This document shows, one piece after another, positions 5,566 through 9,102 of a stretch of DNA of 9,102 nucleotides. The notes below the pieces were generated by a model that saw only the letters and a list, made by a program, of their open reading frames with translations, made no database searches and was not told where the DNA came from. The position numbers and the translations under genes are program-made. The stretch's first letter is position 1. Every line of letters begins with the position of its first letter. This DNA is from an uncultured Chloroflexota bacterium (GTDB lineage: Bacteria; Chloroflexota; Dehalococcoidia; UBA3495), in the NCBI GenBank assembly GCA_913031095.1, contig CAJWGH010000026.1, positions 1 through 9,102 of the forward strand. Direction: 5' to 3'.

Positions 5566-5573
5566 AACACCCC

Positions 5574-7247
5574 ATGCCCCAACGCAAAGATGGCGGCGAC
5601 GCAGTCCTGGAAGCCTTACGTAAGCTCGATGTGGATTACATCATATCCTCGCCCGGTTCCGAGTGGCCCTCGGTGTGGGAGGCCCTGGCCCGCCAAGTTA
5701 TCAATGAAGAACCCGGCCCCAAGTACATCAACACCTGGCACGAGACCCTAGCCGTGGCCATGGCCCAGGGCTACACTCGCATGACCGGTCGGATGCAGGC
5801 CGTACTGCTTCACGCTGGTGTCGGCGTGCTCCAAGGCTCTATGGGTATCCACGGCGCGTTCCAGGGTGAGATTCCTATGCTTGTAGCATCCGGCGAAACC
5901 GCTAGCTACGGCGAGGCAGACGGATTCGACCCTGGCCCTCAATGGCTACGCAACCTGAGCATTGTAGGCGGACCCAACCGGCTGGTCGACTCCATCACTA
6001 AGTGGAGCAGCCGTGTCACTAGTGCCGAAGTAATATACGAGACATTCAGCCGGGCTGGTGAGATGGCGCAGCGTACCCCCAAAGGCCCAACTTTCTTGAA
6101 CGTGCCGATGGAGACTATGCTCGAGGAGTGGACGCCCCCCGCAAAGTTCAACAACAAGCCCACAGCCCCCAAGACGAGGCCCGAGTCGTCGGACGTTGAT
6201 GCTATAGCGGACCTACTGATCAAGAGCGAGAACCCAGTGATCCTGGCAGACTCAGCGGGCAAGAGCTTAGAAGGTTTTAATGCCTTGGTCAGTCTGGCCG
6301 AAACGATGAACATCCCGGTGTTCGAGTCCGAAGGACCCGGATATTCCAACTTCCCCACCAACCACCCGTTGCACAACGGCTATGACCTAAAGCCCAGGTA
6401 TGGCGAGTTCGACCTGTTCCTAGTGGTTGGATGCCGCGCACCCTGGTATCCGGCCAGCGCCAGTCCAGCCAATGGCACCGTGGTGGTCATCGACGAGAAC
6501 CCCATAAAGGAGTTCATGGTCTACCAGGACCTCGGCGCCGACCATTATCTGGAAGGCGATATCGCGCTCTCGCTGGAATTGCTGGCCGATGCCGTCAAAG
6601 CCAAAGGCGGCCGTGGGAGAGACTACGCTGGCAATGGCGACGTGTGGGACAAGTACCGGGACGTGAGTGACGCGACCGCCAGCGCCAGCCCTATCGACGT
6701 TGGAGTACTCTGCAAAGCACTCAGCGAAAACATGCCGTCCAATGCGGTCTACATCGACGAGACCATCTTGCACCGACCTCAGATCCTTCGGCGCATCGAA
6801 CGGGAGAACCCGCAAAGTTACCTGCGCCCGGCAGGCGGTCTAGGTCAGGGACTGGGAACGGCTCTGGGCGTCAAATTGGCCGCCCCTGACCGTCCGGTCG
6901 TTGCACTGATGGGGGACGGTTCGCTCCTCTACAACCCCATAACCCAGGCTTTGGGTGTAGCCCGAGAGAGTAGCCTACCAATCATGATCGTGGTATTCAA
7001 CAACACCAGCTATGCTGCCATGAAAAGGCTTCACCTGTCCTTCTATCCTGAAGGCGACGCCGCTAAGTCGGGCATCTTTCACGGTGTTGATATCCCAGGC
7101 CCTGACTACCAAGAACTGGTCTCTCCATTCGGCGGACACGGCGAGAGGGTGGAAGACCCCAAACGTCTACCTGGTGCCATTAAGGACGCCCAAGCCGCTG
7201 TTGCCGAAGGCAAAGTTGCCATACTAGACGTGGCTCTGGCTGGGTAG
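5574..7247 (+). CDS. Thiamine-diphosphate-dependent enzyme (acetolactate synthase / benzoylformate decarboxylase superfamily)
   Basis: A 557-residue three-domain ThDP enzyme of the 2-oxoacid decarboxylase/acetolactate synthase group. The N-terminal Pyr domain has PGS at 27-29, the cofactor-activating glutamate E57 (NTWHETLAVAMAQGYTR), and H80 in LLHAGVG. The E-to-H spacing of 23 equals that of E47 and H70 in benzoylformate decarboxylase. The middle domain has GPTFLNVPME (171-180) and NPVILADSAG (220-229). The C-terminal PP domain has the Mg/ThDP motif MGDGS at 446-450, with NN at 476-477 (GDG-x27-NN). The second active-site histidine of benzoylformate decarboxylase (H281) appears to be replaced, since the matching segment reads GCRAPWYPAS (286-295). 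It therefore probably acts on a 2-oxo acid or related acyl donor, but it is not a plain benzoylformate decarboxylase and not a biosynthetic acetolactate synthase (no small subunit nearby). It is divergently transcribed from the amidohydrolase across a shared control region. Confidence 0.9.
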   Translation: MPQRKDGGDAVLEALRKLDVDYIISSPGSEWPSVWEALARQVINEEPGPKYINTWHETLAVAMAQGYTRMTGRMQAVLLHAGVGVLQGSMGIHGAFQGEIPMLVASGETASYGEADGFDPGPQWLRNLSIVGGPNRLVDSITKWSSRVTSAEVIYETFSRAGEMAQRTPKGPTFLNVPMETMLEEWTPPAKFNNKPTAPKTRPESSDVDAIADLLIKSENPVILADSAGKSLEGFNALVSLAETMNIPVFESEGPGYSNFPTNHPLHNGYDLKPRYGEFDLFLVVGCRAPWYPASASPANGTVVVIDENPIKEFMVYQDLGADHYLEGDIALSLELLADAVKAKGGRGRDYAGNGDVWDKYRDVSDATASASPIDVGVLCKALSENMPSNAVYIDETILHRPQILRRIERENPQSYLRPAGGLGQGLGTALGVKLAAPDRPVVALMGDGSLLYNPITQALGVARESSLPIMIVVFNNTSYAAMKRLHLSFYPEGDAAKSGIFHGVDIPGPDYQELVSPFGGHGERVEDPKRLPGAIKDAQAAVAEGKVAILDVALAG

Positions 7248-7264
7248 TGAGATCCATATACCAA

Positions 7265-7278
7265 CTCATCATGATGAG
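7265..7278. repeat. 14-bp perfect palindrome CTCATCATGATGAG
   Basis: Fully self-complementary, 17 bases after the ThDP gene stop, and sharing its last two bases with the following long hairpin. It could be a protein-binding site or half of a composite structure. Confidence 0.5.
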
Positions 7279-7323
7279 CGAAAACGCAGGAGCACAGCAA
7301 TGGCGTGCATCTGCGTTTTCGCT
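7277..7323. repeat. Long hairpin, 13-bp perfect stem, in the convergent gap
   Basis: AGCGAAAACGCAG (7277-7289) pairs perfectly with CTGCGTTTTCGCT (7311-7323). The 21-base loop can form an inner stem, GCAC (7292-7295) with GTGC (7305-7308), plus two more G-C pairs. There is no T-run after it in either direction, although T4 and A4 lie inside the arms. It may still act as a terminator or mRNA-end stabiliser between the converging ThDP and paiB-like genes. The rest of the 201-base gap (7324-7448) shows nothing I can name. Confidence 0.6.
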
Positions 7324-7448
7324 ACAAGGGGCTGGCATACTCCTCATCCCTGCATAGGCAGAAATCCAGGCACCATTCGCAGGATCACCTTCGGCTTACC
7401 CAAATATTCTGGATTCTCGCCTTCGCTTGAATGAATAGAAACGGCAGT

Positions 7449-8066
7449 CTACTCCGTCATATCCTCGTCGATCAACCGAGCCACCTGACGGTTGGCATCA
7501 CCGCCTTCGGCCTTTAGTTGTTCAGACACTCGTGCCCGGCGTAACTCTGAGTGGTTCTGATTCAATTTCCATTTGCCCTTGAGGTCGGTAATCTCGATCT
7601 GGAAGCCTACGATTCGCTTGAGCATCTGATCTGAATATTCTGTGCCATAGTCCATCTGCCAAGGCTTGGGTTGGGATGATTCATGCTGATCCGTAAGTCG
7701 GCTCACACTCTCTTCCAAACCTGCCCTTTCTTCGAATGCCTTAAAGATGCCGGTGGCGTGGACGGCCACGTAGTTCCAGGTCGGCACCACCTCATCCTCC
7801 TGGTACCAGGTCGGCGACACATAGGCATGGGGGCCATGGAAGACCACTATGACCTGCTGGCCATCAGCGTAGCGCCACTGACGGTTGGCTTTGGCCATAT
7901 GTCCTAGGATGAGACCCTGATCGCCTACTTCATCTATCACGAATGGCAGATGACTGGCCATGGGTTCGTCTCCAGTGTGAGAAAACAGAATGCCGAAGCT
8001 GTTGTTCTGCATGAACTCAAACAGCTTTCCCCGGTCTTCTTGCGCGTAATGTCTGGGTATGTACAT
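7449..8066 (-). CDS. FMN-binding split-barrel protein, PaiB family
   Basis: A 205-residue protein of the FMN_bind_2/PaiB family. Founding member Bacillus PaiB is described as a negative regulator of sporulation and degradative enzymes; other members are flavin-binding proteins of uncertain role. Family landmarks seen: MYIPRHYAQED at the start, the FGILFSH segment (24-30), ASHLPFVID (37-45), LGHMAKANRQW (54-64), VVFHGPHAYVSPTWY (74-88), VPTWNYVAVHATG (94-106), and the C-terminal KLNQNHSELRRARV (167-180). The start at 8066 has GAGGA five bases upstream. The frame extends to 8201, but the extra 45 codons are unlike the family. It is divergent from lutA and convergent with the ThDP gene. A regulatory role for this cluster is only a possibility. 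Confidence 0.9.
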   Translation of the reverse strand: MYIPRHYAQEDRGKLFEFMQNNSFGILFSHTGDEPMASHLPFVIDEVGDQGLILGHMAKANRQWRYADGQQVIVVFHGPHAYVSPTWYQEDEVVPTWNYVAVHATGIFKAFEERAGLEESVSRLTDQHESSQPKPWQMDYGTEYSDQMLKRIVGFQIEITDLKGKWKLNQNHSELRRARVSEQLKAEGGDANRQVARLIDEDMTE

Positions 8067-8071
8067 GGCAG

Positions 8072-8087
8072 TCCTCGGCGAATTATA
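8072..8087 (-). promoter_or_regulatory. Candidate paiB -10 and Shine-Dalgarno
   Basis: On the minus strand a perfect TATAAT (complement of 8082-8087) is followed by GAGGA (complement of 8072-8076), five bases before the ATG at 8066. Transcription starting six or seven bases after this -10 would begin at about 8075, inside the Shine-Dalgarno. The leader would be extremely short, or the real promoter lies elsewhere. The -35 region is weak. Confidence 0.35.
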
Positions 8088-8095
8088 GGATGGTA

Positions 8096-8113
8096 GGGGT
8101 ATTTTACTACCCC
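8096..8113. repeat. Inverted repeat GGGGTA-N6-TACCCC in the paiB/lutA control region
   Basis: Perfect six-base arms around TTTTAC. It covers the spacer and -35 region of the candidate paiB promoter and is upstream of lutA, so one bound regulator could affect both divergent genes. Confidence 0.4.
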
Positions 8114-8130
8114 CCAGATGCCTCCCCAAG

Positions 8131-8159
8131 TTGCCACTCACCCAACCCTCTGTTACGCT
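8131..8159 (+). promoter_or_regulatory. Candidate promoter of lutA
   Basis: TTGCCA (five of six) at 8131-8136, with TACGCT (three of six) 17 bases later at 8154-8159. The weak -10 makes this tentative. The predicted start at about 8166 fits a short leader to a GTG at 8180 or TTG at 8189. Confidence 0.3.
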
Positions 8160-8179
8160 TCCGGAATCCAGATATAGAA

Positions 8180-8941
8180 GTGACCTCTTTGACCCAAACA
8201 CCCAGCATCAGCGCCGACCTTTATGTCACCTGCATCATCGACCAGTTGTACCCAGAGGTTGGTATCAGTGCAGTGAAGGTATTGCGGCGGCTCGGAGTCA
8301 AAGTAGGATTCCCCGAAGACCAGACCTGCTGCGGCCAGCCGGTCTACAACACCGGATTCAACAGCCAGGCCCGCACCCTAGCCAAGCGTGTCTTGGAACA
8401 GTTTCGGAAAAGCGAATACGTGGTGGTACCCTCAGGCTCATGCGCCGCCACCATCCGGGTCTTCTACCTGGAGTTGTTCGCTGACGACCCAGACTTATTG
8501 GCACAGGCCCAGGTTTTAGCGTCCAAAACGTACGAGTTTTCTGAGTTCCTGGTAAACGTTCTGAACGTCGAAGACGCATCGGTCTGCGGCGCCACACACC
8601 AAGGTTCGGCGACATACCACCCAAGCTGCCACTTACTCCGCGAGTTGGGCGTCAAGACTGAACCTATGAAACTGCTCAACTCCGTCCCCGGTCTCGAGAA
8701 GAAAGAACTGGACGGGGCTGAGATATGCTGTGGTTTCGGCGGCACTTTCTCTGTCAAATTCCCTCATATATCGGAAGGCATGGTTGCCGATAAGATCACC
8801 AACGTTCGAGCCAGCGGCGCGGACACGTTGGTCGCCTGCGACATGAGCTGCCTGATGAATATGGGAGGCGCCTTGAACCGACAGGGATCTGACATCAAGA
8901 TCCGGCACTTAGCCCAAATCCTGGACGCGGACACTGATTAG
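8180..8941 (+). CDS. lutA: Lactate utilization (Fe-S) protein LutA, CCG-domain
   Basis: Cysteine-rich iron-sulfur subunit of the LutABC (YkgEFG) complex, which oxidises L-lactate to pyruvate and passes on the electrons. It has 253 residues from the GTG at 8180; the family is about 240. Two CCG domains are present. The first has C18 (DLYVTCIIDQ), C50-C51 (DQTCCGQPVYNTG) and C88 (VPSGSC). The second has C150 (YHPSCH), C183-C184 (EICCGFGGTFSVKF), and C220 and C224 (CDMSCLMNMGG). These match Bacillus LutA closely. The start is uncertain: GTG at 8180 or TTG at 8189 (AGAAG eight bases before). An in-frame ATG at 8090 is possible but would add 30 residues unlike the family and run through the control region. 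lutB follows after 12 bases. Confidence 0.93.
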   Translation: MTSLTQTPSISADLYVTCIIDQLYPEVGISAVKVLRRLGVKVGFPEDQTCCGQPVYNTGFNSQARTLAKRVLEQFRKSEYVVVPSGSCAATIRVFYLELFADDPDLLAQAQVLASKTYEFSEFLVNVLNVEDASVCGATHQGSATYHPSCHLLRELGVKTEPMKLLNSVPGLEKKELDGAEICCGFGGTFSVKFPHISEGMVADKITNVRASGADTLVACDMSCLMNMGGALNRQGSDIKIRHLAQILDADTD

Positions 8942-8953
8942 GAATCATGTACA

Positions 8954-9102
8954 TTGCCTGAAATAAAGACACAGGACTTCTCCGCTGCCTCCGCCGCAGC
9001 GATCCAGAACCCCCAACTCCGCCGGGCCCTGGACCGAGTGGCATCTGGGTTTGAGGTCGCCCGCCTAGAGCGCGTCGCCGAAGCCACTCCAGAGGTCTGG
9101 GA
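8954..9102 (+). CDS. lutB: LutB-like lactate utilization iron-sulfur protein, N-terminal fragment
   Basis: Only the first 49 codons lie in the window. TTG at 8954 is the likely start: AGGA (8940-8943) lies ten bases upstream, overlapping the lutA stop, and the frame is closed by that same TAG further up. The nearby ATG at 8947 gives only four codons. The fragment has F9, then NPQLRRAL at 19-26 and a helix with FEVARLERVAEA (33-44) ending at PEVW. This matches the N-terminal pattern of LutB, which carries two 4Fe-4S clusters and a LUD domain further on. The position directly after lutA supports the call. The iron-sulfur motifs themselves are outside the window. Confidence 0.75.
   Translation, partial: MPEIKTQDFSAASAAAIQNPQLRRALDRVASGFEVARLERVAEATPEVW

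Noticed and set aside
8090..8179. ATG-initiated N-terminal extension of lutA
   Set aside because: It adds about 30 residues unlike LutA proteins, has no properly spaced ribosome binding site, and lies across the paiB control region and its dyad.
8067..8201. N-terminal extension of the paiB-like gene to 8201
   Set aside because: PaiB proteins begin with the MYIP-type segment, and a Shine-Dalgarno sits just before the ATG at 8066. The extension would overlap lutA and the control region.
1..9102. CRISPR arrays, tRNA or rRNA genes, insertion sequences, phage or defence genes
   Set aside because: I found no regularly spaced direct repeats, no cloverleaf or rRNA-like segment, no transposase or integrase motifs, and every long frame is explained by metabolic genes.

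Overview
The window carries a catabolic gene cluster from a bacterium of moderately high GC content. The cluster is built around ring hydroxylation and ring cleavage of aromatic compounds. It is followed by an FMN-binding PaiB-type gene and the start of a LutAB-type lactate-oxidation operon. The style fits an uncultivated environmental heterotroph: TTG/GTG starts, a split aromatic-degradation toolkit, several 'orphan' members of large enzyme families and short intergenic gaps. A Chloroflexota lineage such as SAR202 would be my first guess, but this is inference from gene content and not shown by any marker gene.

Layout. Positions 1-3755 (+) read as one operon: the end of a type I extradiol dioxygenase (BphC-like, 5'-truncated), a beta-hydroxyacid dehydrogenase, and the alpha and beta subunits of a Rieske ring-hydroxylating oxygenase. 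After a 121-base gap come two overlapping small genes (3877-4292, +) of unknown function, one with a Cys/His cluster. They end at a near-perfect bidirectional terminator (4314-4342), which also serves the convergent ACMSD-like amidohydrolase (4371-5381, -). A divergent control region (5382-5573) holds a perfect TATAAT and several short dyads. It separates the amidohydrolase from a 557-residue thiamine-diphosphate enzyme (5574-7247, +). A 201-base convergent gap with stacked palindromes follows, then paiB-like (7449-8066, -), a short divergent promoter region, lutA (about 8180-8941, +) and the first 49 codons of lutB (8954 to the window end).

How the genes may work together (inference): the Rieske oxygenase hydroxylates an aromatic ring and the extradiol enzyme opens the resulting catechol. 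The amidohydrolase and the ThDP enzyme are of types that decarboxylate or cleave carboxylated ring-fission products and 2-oxo acids. LutAB(C) would oxidise lactate to pyruvate. No ferredoxin, reductase or cis-diol dehydrogenase is present in the window, so electron supply and rearomatisation must be encoded elsewhere or done by unexpected partners.

Points most worth a second look: the shortened H-x3-H iron-ligand spacing in the oxygenase alpha subunit; the altered loop and missing Asn in the dehydrogenase; the two small unknown proteins coupled downstream; the ThDP enzyme with only part of a benzoylformate-decarboxylase-like active site; and the dyad-rich control regions at 5419-5519, 7265-7323 and 8096-8113.
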